Origin: Candolleomyces eurysporus
Taxonomy: Eukaryota; Basidiomycota; Agaricomycetes; Agaricales; Psathyrellaceae
DNA: 64,000 nt
Direction of reading: 5' to 3'
Assembly: GCA_027579435.1 (NCBI GenBank)
Contig: JANBPK010001195.1
Location: 87,151 to 151,150 of the forward strand
Part shown: piece after piece, positions 21,331 through 33,720 of the stretch
Layout: every line of letters begins with the position of its first letter
Position numbering within the stretch: position 1 is the first letter of the stretch
Made by a program: the position numbers and the translations under genes
The notes under the pieces: generated by a model
What the model was told of the DNA's origin: nothing
Seen by the model: only the letters and a program-made list of their open reading frames with translations
Database searches by the model: none

Positions 21331-24300
21331 TTAAACACCGCTCCTTCCTGATGCCTTGATAACGCCAGAGAATGAAAGAGCAGGCAGTTTCTTGGGCGGT
21401 TCGGCAACCGAGGGTGCAGGCAAGAACCCTGCCCCTACCAACCACGCAAGGTACAACCCCATTAGCTCATCATCGACGGTAGAGCTCGTCGGCGCTGAAC
21501 CCTGATTTAACAGCGCAACCGTATTCGTATCGTCCAACTCCGGTGCTCTGGTACTCGTGGGCAGATCGTCGAGGACGAAATGGAGGAGCGGGAACAAAGC
21601 ATTGTCCTGGACCTCCATAACGTGTTGCTCGAGCTTTCGCCTCCAGGCGATATATTCGCATGTCTCCGCCACGTAACCGTATTGCGCCAAAGAGGACAGC
21701 ATGCTGTTGAAGGTGGGAGGAGGACGGGCGGTGATGTGGAGCACAGACTGGGTGGCGCCCGGGAGGGGCGAGACAGCCGAGAGGGCAGTGCATCGAGCGA
21801 CGTGGTCTACAGGGACCATGTTGATCGTGTTGTTCATGTCTGGTACCAAGCCTAGTTGGACGCAGCCTTTGACCAAACGCCAGAGGAAGTCGTCGGTGTT
21901 GGTGACTGCAAGACAGGATATCAGTTTACAATCAGGCAAAAGTGAGTATGGTAATGAGTACGGACCGGCGGTCTTGGAGTCACCAACAACATAACCGGGA
22001 CGAACGATATGTCCCTTCAATCCGCGTTTACCAGCCTCAAAGAGTAACTTCTCTGAGACCCACTTGGATTGGCCATATCCAGTCTTCAGAGTGTTCCTAG
22101 CACCTTCGAGATCGTCATTCTCCGGTACACCGGCATAACCAGATGAGCCATTGTTCATTCGCTCGCCGAGTTGGACATAATGCTCGGCATCGAGAGCCGA
22201 CGTCGAGGAAACGAAAGCAACGTTCTTGGGCTTCCCGATCGTCGCAAGCTTGATGATAGATAATGTCGAGAGAACGTTTGCAGAGCGCAGCTTCTCGTAG
22301 GGGTAAACCCAGTGCACCTGAACGAGAAAAAGTCAGGAATGTTGTCCTCGCGAGGTGGAGAGCCGAGGATTACTTACCAATGCACCGTTATGGAGAAGAA
22401 CATCAGCCTCTCCAGCAATATAGCTCCAGCCATCCTCGCTCAATCCAAACTTCTCTTGACCGAGGTCACCAATAGCAACCTCCAATCGTCCAGACGCAAC
22501 CCAATTATCATCCCAAATCCCCTTATCGCTCAGACCCTCCTTCAAACGAACAAGGCCAGCGTCCTTATCCTTGGCTCGAACCAAACAAATAACCTTCTTG
22601 ACACGCTCCTGCCTGAAGAGCAAATCCTTCAAGATGAAGGCACCAAGGAAACCCGTGGCTCCGGTCAAAAACACCGACACGGGCTGGCTGTCAAACTCGG
22701 CCGAAGGTGAAGGGTACGATGCATCCAGCTGCTGGACCAGCAACTCGTAATCCGCCCCATACTCGATCGGAATCGCTCCACCCCTCTTCGCGCCCTCAGA
22801 CACCGCAACGCGACCTGGAGCAGGCGTGGACGCGACTGAGAAAGCGCCCTTCATCGCAAGGCCGAGGTCTGCATTCCTCAACCCATCGATGGCTTTGACA
22901 AGCCCTGCGATGGTGGGCTCGTCGAAGATGAGGCCCAGAGGAGCGTTGACCACAAAGACCTTTCGGATTTCGAAGATGAGGCGAGTGGCGAGGATGGAGT
23001 GGCCTCCGAGGTCGAAGAAGCTCTCGTCGAGGGGGATGGGCTGCGGTGCGTTGGGCAGAATGGTAGCCCACAATTCCCGCATCTTCTCTTCGGTGGAGTT
23101 GCCCTTGGCCTGGGACGCTGGTGCGACATAGGATAGTTGAGCGGTATCGGGGAAAGGCAATGCTGGCTTGTCGATCTTTCCGTTGGGGTTGAGAGGCATC
23201 CGCTTGAGAGGAACGAATACTAATAAAGTGTGAGCATACTGGGCAACACCATTGTCGAAATCGGAAGAGACTCACGCGTTGGGACGCTGTAACTGGGCAG
23301 CTTCTGCTTGAGATGTTCTCGGATAGCCTTGATGAGCCGTCTGTACTTCTTGAGCCCCTTCACCAAACCCTTGGTATCTTCATCGTCCGAAATATCGCTG
23401 GCATACTCCAACAACGCCGGGCCATCCAAAGGAACGAAATAACTGACCAAAATTTTCTCTTCGTCCTTATCCCTACGCACGAGCGTGACGTTTTCCCGAA
23501 CCAGAGGATGTTGGCTGAGATGTATATCGATCTCGCCCAATTCGATTCGGAATCCACGAATCTTGACCTGGTCGTCCGCGCGTCCCGTACACTCGACGAT
23601 ACCATCCGCTGTGTACCTGCCCAAATCACCAGACCGGTACATCCGATCGCGTATGCCCTTCCAGTACCTGGCTTCGGGCCCGGCAAGACTGTGCGGCGGA
23701 TGGAGGATGGTGTCGGGCCACGCATGTTCCGCTCGAGAGAACCAATTGTTGACAAACTTCTCCGCGGAAGCGTCGGAGTCGAGGTAGCCTTCTGCTAACC
23801 CCCCCCGAGCGCACGTAGATTTCCCCAACCTCACCCACGGCGCAGGGAATGTTCCTATCATTTCGGTTGACGACGAGAAGCTGGACATCGATCATGCCCT
23901 GGCCGGCGGGCATGATGTCCTTTTGGGTCGCAAGGAATGTGGAATCTTCTGATACTGGGGGGATGGCGAAGTAGGATACCGCGCGCTGGGTTTCTGTTGT
24001 GCCGTACATGTTGATGATTCGGACATTTGCAGCGAGGGATTGGAGGCGGAGGCAGTCCCGCTTGGTGAGGACGTCTCCAACGAAGAAGGCGTTGCGCAAG
24101 GATGGGATTTGGCGGGTTGCTTGGGCTGAGAGAAGCTGACCCATAGCTGGGGTCAAGTGGGTGATCGTAACGCCGCTATCAGCCATCCATTCAGCGAGTC
24201 TTCCCGGTGTACCAATGTCATCTGCGGTAGGGACATGTAGCTCGGCGCCGAAGAACAGAGGGGTAAACACTAAGGATATAATCAGCGGGCTATCATAGTA

Positions 24301-25901
24301 TCAGGAGAAACTGACGTACTATCACGCTGGATGGGGTCGTGAGCGATACCACTCAGCATAGTGAACTTGGAGGTGGAATCAAGGCCGAAGCGCTCTCCCA
24401 TCCAAGGGAAGAAGTGGGTAAGACTGAAATGACGACCCTTCACTCCCTTGGGTATGCCGGTACTTCCACTTGTGAATGAAAGAGTTCCAACACTGTCTGG
24501 TCCGAGTGCGACATTGGGATCCGTGTCACCGAGGTTGGCATGAGAAGTAAGTACGTCCTCTCCGTCTGATTGTGTGCCGCCGACGATGGTTCCATCCGGG
24601 GAGACCTCCAAGGCTGGGACTTCAACCCGAATCTTCAATTCAGTGCTGAGGAATTCCCTGACGGAAGGATTGATCACTCCAGCGCCCTTGAGCACGACCA
24701 ATCCCCTGGGTTGCGCCACCCTGAGGTAGATAATCTGCCTTGAAGGGGGATACGCCGGATCTGAGTGGGATATTCAGTAAACGGACAGTGGAATGGATCG
24801 TGAAGACAGACCAATAACAGAGAAAGTTGCCCCAGCCTTGAGAACAGCCATGACAGCCACAACCAGGTCAACGCTTCGGTGAGCATAGACCATGACAACC
24901 TCTTCCCGCTGGACTCCACTGCGTATTAAATGGTGGGCAAGGATGTTGGAGGCATGGTGGATTGCCCTGTACGGGAACACGACCTTCTTCTGGGGCTGGT
25001 CAAGGGATTCCCCGAGAATGCTCTGGATGACGCATGGCTTATCGGGGTGAGCGCGCGCGTTCCGAGAGAAGATGTCCGTGATGGCACCCTTCCATCCGCA
25101 CCAGTCGAGATCGGCCGTGGGGTCAGGAAGCTTGGTCTTTTGCTGGGGGGTCAGAAGAGGTACCGACCCGACCTGGGCGAGGGGGTTTGCAGCGGTCTTG
25201 CGAAGAAGAATGGAAAGCTGATCAACCAAGTAGTGGATGCGCGTTGAGGTGAACAGAAGGGAGTTGTAGAGGATTTTAAGGGTGATATGGGGTGCAAGGG
25301 CGTCGCGGGTTGTGGTCGGCGGTCTTGTCACAAAAATGGTGAGATCAGTGGACAGACTCGTTGACCTGACAAAGTTTTCTTTGTCGTCCGTCTCGTCGAA
25401 GAAGCGAACCCTGAATAACGGGGCGTCGGGGCCTTCCTCCTTGTCCTTGTTGAGGGCATTGCTCAGTTCATCGAAGGGCAGGGCGTCATCCTCGGCTTCC
25501 TTCTCCACCTGCTGCACCCTTCGCACCACGGCCCAGAAGGGGTCACTTGGATCGATGGATAGACGGAGAAGCAAAGGGTCCTTCACAGACGCCGATGAAG
25601 ACCCAATAATGATGTCGTTATCTCCGGTGTAGCGATGCAACAGCACCGTGAATGCTGCGAGCAACAAATGGAATGCGGAGGGCCTATTGACAGAGATATC
25701 GTCGTCGTCGTCTTCGACCTCGTTCTCGTTGTATAGAGCCAATTTGAGGAGACTCAGCGATGTCTGCTGAGAAAGCTGGGCCGTATGAAGGGCCTCGATG
25801 ACCTTGCTAGTCCCCTTTGGCCGTGGATAGTCGGAGGGGAGAGACAAGGCTGGCAGATTTTGGAGCCTGGCGACGACTCGTTCCAGTCTATCGTCCGCCA
25901 T
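21331..25901 (-). CDS. LYS2: Alpha-aminoadipate reductase
   Basis: Reduces L-2-aminoadipate to the semialdehyde in fungal lysine synthesis, after activation by a phosphopantetheinyl transferase. Predicted exons (descending): 25901-24812, 24760-24320, 24269-23276, 23219-22378, 22317-21966 and 21905-21331, about 1,430 residues. Order: condensation-like N-terminus; adenylation domain ([57 protein letters not shown]); carrier domain with [14 protein letters not shown] (Ser attachment site); reductase domain with [10 protein letters not shown] and [11 protein letters not shown] (Tyr/Lys). One base too many in the C8 run at 23799-23806 breaks the frame within [17 protein letters not shown]. All essential motifs are intact, so I read this as a sequencing error. 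Exon phases fit once that base is ignored. Confidence 0.93.
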
Positions 25902-26157
25902 GGCGTTGAGGAGTAGAGATGAAGGGGAATTTGAAAATTAGATTCCGAGTCATCGTCAATTTACTTTGGAATGGGAAATGATGATCGCGAGCGTCCGACA
26001 GTTTTCGGGTTATCGGTCGAGATCACGCGGAGTATCATAAGGCCTTGTCCGTCGCTGTCGACACTCTTCGACCCATTATCTGCTAGAAGAATGGTTGCAG
26101 GTGTCATTGAGCAGAAAGAGAAAATTAGAGAATTGAGGGAAGAAGCTGCAAAAAGTT

Positions 26158-26273
26158 TGACGAGAGTGGGATTCGAACCCACGCCCTTTCGGACCAGATA
26201 CCAATTTGGTAGGGGTGGACGGAAATCGTCCTGATCCTTAGTCTGGCGCCTTAGACCGCTCGGCCATCTCGCC
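26158..26273 (-). tRNA. tRNA-Leu(AAG) with intron
   Basis: Class II tRNA. Acceptor arms GGCGAGA/TCTCGTC pair (one G-U), with discriminator A at 26158. The anticodon stem CCAGA/TCTGG encloses CTAAGGA with anticodon AAG. A 36-nt intron (26235-26200) sits in the canonical place, one base 3' of the anticodon. A short variable arm CCGAAAGGG and T-arm GTGGG-TTCGAAT-CCCAC follow. Confidence 0.92.
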
Positions 26274-26587
26274 ACGGATTCGTCAGCGCTTTTGTGCATG
26301 AGACTGAGCCCCAGCCAAACCCATCGGGACGCTCCTCAAGTCGTCAACAGATCTCAGCGCCCAGTATTCGCCACCGATAGGTTCCTGAACGCCGAACACT
26401 GAAGTTCGTAAGATGGCCAGGCGGAGGAGGGTGCGCGATTTTTCCAGATAGGGGATCGACACTAAATTCGTGTATCTAAACGATTTGTCGCTGAGCCACT
26501 ACCGTATGATTGACCTGGGTAATTCAGAATGCTATCTCGAAATCCCGTGGCATTTACAAGGATAAATCTAGCGGATTCACTAGTTCA

Positions 26588-26645
26588 GGTACCAATTTGG
26601 TAGGGATGAACGGAATCAACCTAGTTCCCAGTCGGCCATCTCGCC
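26588..26645 (-). pseudogene. tRNA-Leu relic
   Basis: On the minus strand the sequence repeats the 5' end of the tRNA-Leu gene (GTGGCGAGATGGCCGA), then skips most of the D and anticodon arms, and rejoins intron sequence including CTACCAAATTGGT. The D-loop, the anticodon stem and the whole 3' half are missing. It is a truncated duplicate about 300 bp from the intact gene. Confidence 0.75.
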
Positions 26646-26754
26646 ACGAATTTTGGTAACAGACTTAGTACCTCCTCGTTACCCATGCGTCTTTCCTCTG
26701 GGATGGGCCTTGACTGCTCGAGATCATGGCGGTACGGGGATTCATGATCATCTA

Positions 26755-26826
26755 TCCTTCTTAGCTCAGTTGGTAGAGCGCGTCACTAGTAATGACGAGG
26801 TCAGTCGTTCGAGTCGGCTAGAAGGA
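26755..26826 (+). tRNA. tRNA-Thr(AGT)
   Basis: The 72 nt are identical to the tRNA-Thr at 17926-17997 but on the opposite strand. All four arms pair as described there. Flanking sequence is not conserved beyond a few bases, so the two are old duplicates or independent insertions rather than a recent segment copy. Confidence 0.95.
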
Positions 26827-27096
26827 ATTTTTGCTTCATGTACCGGCTTGTTCTATCCTTGCCAATTTCCAATGGAAATTCTATCTATATCTCCTGCTAT
26901 CGCTTCATGTGCGGATCTTGGCCATGCGTTATAGGTTACCCGAAAATCCTTATATCCATGTTGTATCCATGTCCCCTATCATATAATATAAAAGGGGGCT
27001 CGTAGTAGCGAAGATTCCCCTCGAATACTCACCCTTCTGCCTTCCTGCCAACTCTCATATAAAGCAACCAAATCTCCTGCCGCCTCCTCGAGAAAT

Positions 27097-28761
27097 ATGG
27101 ACGCCGTTTGCTATAAAGCCGTACGCATTCTCAATCTCTCTTTCTTTTCACAGACACTGAACTTGTTAGGCCTCTTCAACAATTCTTTCCACCAGGCCAA
27201 AGCCCCGATTGAGATCGTGAAAGCACCCATCCCCAAGATCAGAGACGATCAAGTGTTGATCAAAGGTATATCGCAAATCTCCAGTCCNAAAAAAGCCGTG
27301 GCTGAGCGTGATCTGCACAGTCACCTGCTGTGGAATCTGTGGAACGGATTACCACCTTGCTCAGGTCGATTCCAGTCTTATGCTTCATCGAATATTATTC
27401 AACTGAGCATTCCTACAGGGAGATTTCATCGCGAAATTCCCTGTGAGTTATTTCTTTCGCCCGGTAGACGTCTTTTCAAGGTTAATATTCTATTCAGCTC
27501 ATCCCAGGACACGAAATTGTCGGAGTCATCAATGAGGTTGGTAAAGATGTAAAGGAGTTCAATGTTGGAGATCGGTGTGTTGCAGATAACACCATTCTAG
27601 TGAGTTCTCCTCTATATCCCTCCTCAGACCCGCAAAGTTTTTATAATCGTTCGCTCAATTCCAATTTCGACAGTGCGATGCCTGCTTCCATTGCCGTCGA
27701 GGCCAATACCTCCTCTGCGAGAACTTTGAGAGCATCGGCGTTACGACCGATGGTGGGTTTGCAGAATATGTCGCGGTGTAGGTCATTCCTTCCTTCCTGG
27801 TCGACGTTGATTTGGAGAAGAAGTGATGCTCATTGGCGATGGAATCAGCGAGAGCAAGAAGGTATACAAAATTCACAACCTCACCGATGAAGAAGCAACC
27901 CTCGTAGAGCCTACGTCCTGCGCGATCCACGGGATGGACAGGCTTTCTCCACCCGTCGGTGCAGATGCATTGATTATGGGAGCAGGACCAACAGGTTAGT
28001 AGTATATCACTGTCCCGAAACCTGCCATGGCCACTCATTATTGCCCCTCGTCTTCGAATTTTACCAGGCTTGATTCTGGCTCAGCTCTTGAAACTGAACG
28101 GCGCATCCCATGTCGTCCTCGCAGCCAACAAGGGTGTCAAAACAGAGATCGCACGTAATTTGAACGTTGCAGACGTCTACTTTGAGCTCGACAGAGAGAA
28201 TTCTGCCGCTCAGTGGGAGGAGATCAAACAGAAATATCCCAAGGGCTTCGATGTTGTGGTGAGTCCTCGAGCTTTCCTTCGGTTATTGATGGTGTATGAA
28301 AGGGAAACACCCTGGTTGACAGATCGAGGCGACTGGAGCTGAAAGTGTAGCCAACGACGCTATCAACTACGTTCGAAGAGGCGGCACGCTCATGGTCTAT
28401 GGTGTCTACTCCAACGAGGCTATCGTCAAATGGTCACCAGCTAAGATCTTTGGAGACGAAATCAAGGTACTCACCACAACGCATACCCCCTGATCGGTTG
28501 TTCACCATTGTCCTTGCTTCTCACTATAGATCATCGGCTCGTTCGCCCAAGTCCACTGCTTCCCTCGTGCAGTCGCTTATCTAGAAAGTGGCAAGATCAA
28601 CGTCAAGGGAATGGTAAGAATTGAAGGCATTTTCTCGACGACAAGTCGAAGTTAACTACTTCTGACTCCAGGTTACCGACATCTATTCCATCAAGGACTA
28701 CCACAAGGCCCTGGACAAACTGAACAGCAAGACTGCATGCAAAATCGCCGTGAAGCCTTGA
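27097..28761 (+). CDS. Zinc-dependent alcohol/polyol dehydrogenase (MDR)
   Basis: NAD(P)-dependent medium-chain dehydrogenase; substrate unknown, with sorbitol, arabinitol and threonine dehydrogenase-like enzymes the nearest look. Eleven predicted exons: 27097-27120, 27196-27265, 27321-27364, 27419-27442, 27498-27599, 27674-27777, 27849-27994, 28068-28258, 28323-28466, 28530-28613 and 28672-28761. They give 340 residues. Catalytic zinc motif CGICGTDYH and GHE; structural zinc Cys set in [15 protein letters not shown]; Rossmann MGAGPTG. The N at 27288 lies in the second intron. The gene is convergent with ENP2, with 148 bp between stop codons. Its exons 8-10 are repeated as a pseudogene at 34664. 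Confidence 0.88.
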
Positions 28762-28909
28762 AGCATCTTGAAGGAGTATGCAATATAAATCATTAGATTC
28801 GAAAGTCGGAGACATCGAGGCATAATATACTTTTCGTGCGGAACCAACGTCAGATTGTGAATACCCGAAGCACAGAACGTGAAGCAAACCATCACGTAGC
28901 TCGGGTAGC

Positions 28910-31509
28910 TCAAGTACCCATCCGTCTAAAAGCATTCTTACTCCCACTCCGCACGTTGTGTCTCCGATGTTTTCTACCACTCCTCTCCACTTCTGAGATG
29001 TCGTGCTCAGGTTCTAGAGCACCCTTTTCCAGACCAGCACCGAACTTCTCAATGCCGTTCTTCTTGTCTTGCTTTTTCGATGATTTCTTTCTACCAGCGT
29101 TGTCCTCGTCATCATCAGCGGCAGACGCTGATGGGACCCAGCTGATCTCCATAGCATCGTTGGCGTCATCGTCGTCATCGCCATAATCTTGCCTAGCCTT
29201 CCCTTTGACTTTGGGAACCTGGGAAGTTGACTTCGGTGCGAGCCGCTGTCCGAACGTAGCGTCCTTGTCGAGTGCCGAACTGCTCGAAGCAGCTTTCATA
29301 GGGACGAGGTTGACTTTTGGCGCGCGGGGTTGAGCCCTATTTCTCTGAATGTTTTCTGTGAGACGATCGTTTTTCTGACCAGGTCGTTTGCGGGGATCGA
29401 AATTAGAGAGTGCTGGAGAGAGACCACGTAAGTGAGTCTGGTATCAAGGAAGGGGGGAGGGACTGAAATCTGAATCTTACCTCCTTCATCATCCGAATCG
29501 CTTTCGCTTGCATCACTTTCATCACTGTCGCTCGAGCCACCCATACCGTCAGACGAAGATTTATCACTTTCATCGTCCTCTTCCTCAACCGCAGTCTTGC
29601 CTCTTGATTTCTGGGCGGCAGCGGAAGGATGCAACAAAGCGTACTCTCTCGAGGTTTCGTCGATGGTAAAGGCAGGATCCTGGAACACTTTGGCGAATCG
29701 AGGATCATTAAGAAGACTCGTTGATGATGGTTCCTCCACAGCTCCCTCGTCTTCATCAACATTCTCTCCGGTACCGAGCTCAACAGCCTCAGCCTGGGCA
29801 GCGGCTGCTTTCCTCTTCTTCCTGCGTTCTTCCCGCTGTGCAGCCTTCGCTTCTTCTCTGAGAATCTTCTCCGCCAGCGCTTTATTGACTTTAACACCGG
29901 GATCTTTCTTGGATCTAATCCGCGTCTCAGCCATCTTGTCCATCTTCTCACGGACGAGTTTCTCCCGGTGTTCAGCGTATGCGAAGGGGTTGGCGATGAC
30001 GCGTGCTGTATCGTAGAGTTTGAGTGAGACAAAGTAGCCGTGCATGTAGGGCTTGAGTGCGGGTGTGCCGATGAGGTGGTCCAAGCCGAGACTGTCAAGG
30101 GGATATTGTCATGTCAGTTTCGGTGCAAGGATAGATGGAGGAAGAGGGGGGAAAGTAACATACGTCTTGAGTTCGTCTCGAGAAACGAACTTGTAGTCTT
30201 CGTAAACGGAACGGGTGGTTTGGTCCTCCATCTCTTCCGTGATGTTTTCGAGGAAACTTGCCCACCGTGGCGCAGGGCCGAGTTGCGGGATATAGTACGT
30301 GCACATCTGGATGCCTTCGTTGGCTGTGAACAATAGCCCACTGTCCCGGAGATGGTGTACGTTGTTGACATCGTTGGCTGGAGTAATGGACGCGAAGTTG
30401 GAAGCAGGCTAAACAAAATTTGAGAATCCTGTCAGAGTGAAGCGAGCAGGAAAAACATACTGTGTTACGATCCCAAATCTTGATAACCTTTTTGTCCGCA
30501 CTGAGGACCAGTCCGTCCCCAGCCATACGATTTCCCCCTTCAATCCAAATGGTGTCCTTGATCGGTAATCCGTAACCTTGGTCCTTCGTCGCAAACGGAT
30601 TGGCAGCGCGAATATCGTAAAGGAGAGTATGGCCAGTCGAAGTTCCAATGGCATACGAAAGCCCATCATGTCTTGACGAAATGGCAGTGACGCTCAACGG
30701 TGCTCCGTCATTGACTGCGGACAGTGGCAAGAGGCGACTTGCAGGAAGTCGAAGAGTACCAACATTGGAACGTGACCGAGGGTCCCAGAACTGGACAGTG
30801 CCGTTTCCGTCTACACCAAAAGCAAGAAGTTGGTGGGCAGGGTTGATGTCGACGACATTGACACCGAGGATTTCTCCATTATCGTCGTCTTGGAGTACCA
30901 ATGGTTGCATGAACCGACCTTGGTCGAGATTCAGACGATACACTTCATTCCCCGTTGCCGTAATTATCGCGTCGCACGAAGGGAAGTGGTATGCAAGCGA
31001 CCGTCCAAATTTTGGTATCCTTGTCCTGTAGTGAAAACCGCCTTGGGTATGTAGCTCGACAGTTCGATCGGTTTGTAAGTGAAGTATCTTTGTCCAGTCG
31101 TCAGACAAGATCTGTTGTTTTTGAGAAAGAAGATATCTCAGCTATTCAAGTATCATTCAACTCGAGCAAAGGACGACTCACGTACAACAAAATCCACATT
31201 CTCCGCATCCGAATGTCGCTCAAATTTGAGCGAAAGCTGGTCGAGATCCCATACTCGTAGCTGGGGCTTATACGTCCCAGTAGCTAGCACATTCCTTCCA
31301 TCCCTCGTAACCTTCACTTTATTGCTGGCTTCAGGGAACTCAAAGCCCTGGATGAGCTCTATTGAACCTTCATAGCGCTCCTTGGTTGCTCGTTTGCCCT
31401 TGACGGCGCGTTTTCTAGTAAGCCAGTCTGGTAGCGAGGATGAAGAGCCAGCTGTGTCCCCGTTGACTGTATAGACTTTCACGGCTGATGGGTCGGCGGC
31501 CAGGGCCAT
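28910..31509 (-). CDS. ENP2: Ribosome biogenesis WD40 protein ENP2/NOL10
   Basis: Nucleolar small-subunit processome factor. Predicted exons (descending): 31509-31186, 31111-30461, 30408-30164, 30091-29481 and 29412-28910, about 777 residues. The N-terminus (VKVYTVNGDTAG...LPDWLTRKR) and the seven-blade WD40 part (LRVWDLDQLSLKFERH, GTVQFWDPRS, KV-IKIWDRNT) fit NOL10. The middle has the conserved LDHLIGTPALKPYMHGYFV and NPFAYAEHREKLVREKM, and the tail RAQPRAPKVNLVPMKA, followed by an acidic/Lys-rich end. A CACGTG box lies 68 bp upstream of the ATG. The 5' part of this gene is repeated at 32993-33545 and its promoter at 35241-35400. Confidence 0.93.
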
Positions 31510-31576
31510 GGTAAAGGATGAAAGCGAATCAAATCAGAAAAAACCTTCACCGAACAGAAATTCCTGCCATATTAGG

Positions 31577-31582
31577 CACGTG
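31577..31582. promoter_or_regulatory. E-box CACGTG upstream of ENP2
   Basis: Perfect CACGTG within AGGCACGTGACGAGA, 68 bp upstream of the ENP2 start. The same block is kept at 33485-33490 in the second copy and altered to CATATG at 35336-35341 in the third. A bHLH-type binding site is inferred. Confidence 0.4.
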
Positions 31583-31882
31583 ACGAGATGTTGCGCTATT
31601 TTTAGCCAAGCCGAAATTCGGGTGTTTGACAACCGGTTCTACGTCTTGACCTCTCATTTTGTCAGTGTATTGTCTAGCTCAGACTAGTCGATTATAGCAA
31701 GTTGGTGCCCTCCTGACTTCATACATTCTTCCTCAGTGGGAGACCGAGCCTCACCGACGGGTGGGCTCCTGCTGCGCAATCAAAGGATAGCTCCACTCAC
31801 CAAGTCGAATCTGTGCATTTACCAGCTGCACCGATGATACACTTCTTGGGAGTGGTGGGTAGCTAAAACTCAACGACAAATT

Positions 31883-31915
31883 CTTGCAGTCTTGAGATCG
31901 CTTCAAGACTGCAAG
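31883..31915. repeat. Perfect 13-bp inverted repeat
   Basis: CTTGCAGTCTTGA at 31883-31895 and its exact reverse complement at 31903-31915, separated by 7 bases. It could form a hairpin. It lies in a stretch of about 315 bp that is present between ENP2 and the first DUF6593 gene but missing from the equivalent junction of the third unit. Confidence 0.8.
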
Positions 31916-32076
31916 ATGACAATGGGCCTCCGCTCCAAGCGAAATCTTCTGTATGACGACTTTGTTGGACACTTAAACATGGGCCAACGCTCCATAGCCT
32001 GTGTCAGAAGGACTTGGCTGATAGATAGGGCAGTGCATCCTGTCTTCGTTTTACAGCAATTTTGGATCTTCTAGGA

Positions 32077-32084
32077 TATATATT
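32077..32084 (+). promoter_or_regulatory. TATA box of DUF6593 copy A
   Basis: TATATATT 54 bp upstream of the ATG, inside a block of about 150 bp conserved in front of all three copies (equivalents at 33669-33676 and 35498-35505). Confidence 0.55.
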
Positions 32085-32130
32085 TTCGCTGGTAAGGCAA
32101 AGCAANCCCCCACCGCAGCAGTCTACCGAT

Positions 32131-32860
32131 ATGTCTACTGAACCCACCACTCTCGTTCTTGTCTTCGAGCCCGACAACCCTTGCAACACCATAATTAGCG
32201 ACCAACAAACTGGAGACAAGCTCTACACCGTCAGGACAGAACACAACGGCTCAGAGTCCGTGACGAAGATCTTCAACGACGATAATGTGCAATTGGCCCA
32301 GTGGGTCTGGAAGGACATCCGTTCAGACAGGGTCACTCTCGGACAAGGCCAGCCCATGTCAGCTAGTGCATGGCTGAGAAAGAGTATAATGCCGTTCAAA
32401 CAGTGCGTTGAGTCCTCACACTCGAGGTAGCGTTCGAAATTGATGATAGGAGCCACAACATTTCAGCACAGTGTACTTCACGGACTTGAACGGACGAAAC
32501 TTCGAATGGAAAGGCAACGCTCCTCGGCTCGGTTTCGAGGTATTTCGATCTTGCTCCTTGTTCTTGTCCTATGGCACTGAATGAAAATCATGTTAGCTAT
32601 ACTCTGAGACGGATAAGAAGAATCCCGTCGCACGTTTCAAGAAATCTTACCGATACAAAGACCACAAGCAATCTCCACCTAAGGAGGTGTACGATCCAGC
32701 TACACTGACCGTCACCGGCTTGGGTCTGGAGATCCTGGACACAGTCGTCATATCATTCTGCATCCTCGAAAAAGGGAGGAGAGTCAGAGAGAACGGAGCC
32801 GCGAATATGGCCGCTACACCTAACGTTCAGTTTGGTGCTATATGCATCACAGCAAACTAG
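32131..32860 (+). CDS. DUF6593 protein, copy A
   Basis: Exons 32131-32402, 32467-32539 and 32597-32860, 202 residues. The layout is that of DUF6593, a family common in Agaricomycetes: N-terminal strand block (TTLVLVFEPDNPCNTI), AQWVWKDIRSDRVTLGQGQ, a WLRKSIM segment, then TVYFTDLNGRNFEWKGNAP and LYSETDKKNPVARFKKSYR, ending with a hydrophobic GLEILDTVVISFCILEKGRR. No catalytic motif is known for the family and function is unknown. TATATATT at 32077-32084 is 54 bp before the ATG. The N at 32106 is in the 5'UTR and absent from the two sister copies. Confidence 0.85.
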
Positions 32861-32992
32861 TCCGGAGGGCGCACGTACACCATAATGCCTTACCAGACCA
32901 TGTCCATGACGACTGAAACCTACTTGTAACCGTGAATAAATAATCTGTAGTTATGATACAATAAAACACCGCTAATCGATTGGTTCTGAAGT

Positions 32993-33545
32993 GAAGTATC
33001 TTTATCCAGTCGTCAGACGAGATCTGTTGTTCTCGAGAAAGAAGGTATCTCAGCGATTTAGGTGACAGTAAACTTGAGCAAAGGACGACTCACGTATAAT
33101 AAAATCCACATTCTCCGCATCCGAATGTCGCTCGAAATTGAGCGAAAGCTGGTCGAGACCCCATACTCATAGCTGGGGCCTATACGTCCCAGTTCCCGGT
33201 ACATTCATTTCACCCCTCGTAACCTTGACTTTATTGCTGGCTTCAGGGAACTCAAAGCCCTGGATGAGCTCTATTAAACCTTCATAGCGTTCCTTGGCTG
33301 CTTGTTTGCCCTTGACGGCGCGTTTTCCGGTAAGCCAGTTCTATAGCGAGGACGAAGAGCCAGCTATGTCCCTGTTGACTGTATAAAATTTCACGGCTGA
33401 TGGGTCGGCGGCTAGGGCAATGGTAAAGGATGAAGGCAAATCAAATCAGGAAAACCTTCACCGAAATATATTCCCCAAATTAGGCACGTGACGAGACGTT
33501 GCGCTATTTTTAGTCAAGCCGAAATTCAGGTGTATGATATGAGGA
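32993..33545 (-). pseudogene. ENP2 5'-end pseudogene
   Basis: Diverged copy of 31075-31630: ENP2 promoter, first exon, first intron and start of exon 2. Unlike a retrocopy it keeps the intron, so it came from DNA duplication. The start codon is changed (plus strand CCATGG to CAATGG), the donor GTACGT is altered, and several indels shift the frame (for example CTGGTAGCG to TTCTATAGCG). It is cut off shortly inside exon 2 and abuts the 3' side of DUF6593 copy A. Confidence 0.85.
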
Positions 33546-33668
33546 CCCAGTTGGATGGTTATCACTTACACATGGGCCAACGCTCTATAGCCTATGTCAG
33601 GAGGACTTGACTGGCAGATAGGGGTAGTGCATCCTGTCTTCGTTTTACAGCAATCGGATCCTCCAGGA

Positions 33669-33676
33669 TATATATT
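33669..33676 (+). promoter_or_regulatory. TATA box of DUF6593 copy B
   Basis: TATATATT 52 bp upstream of the copy B start, in the conserved promoter block. Confidence 0.55.
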
Positions 33677-33720
33677 CTCACTGGTAAGGCAAAGCAACCC
33701 CACCGCAGCAGTCAACCGAT

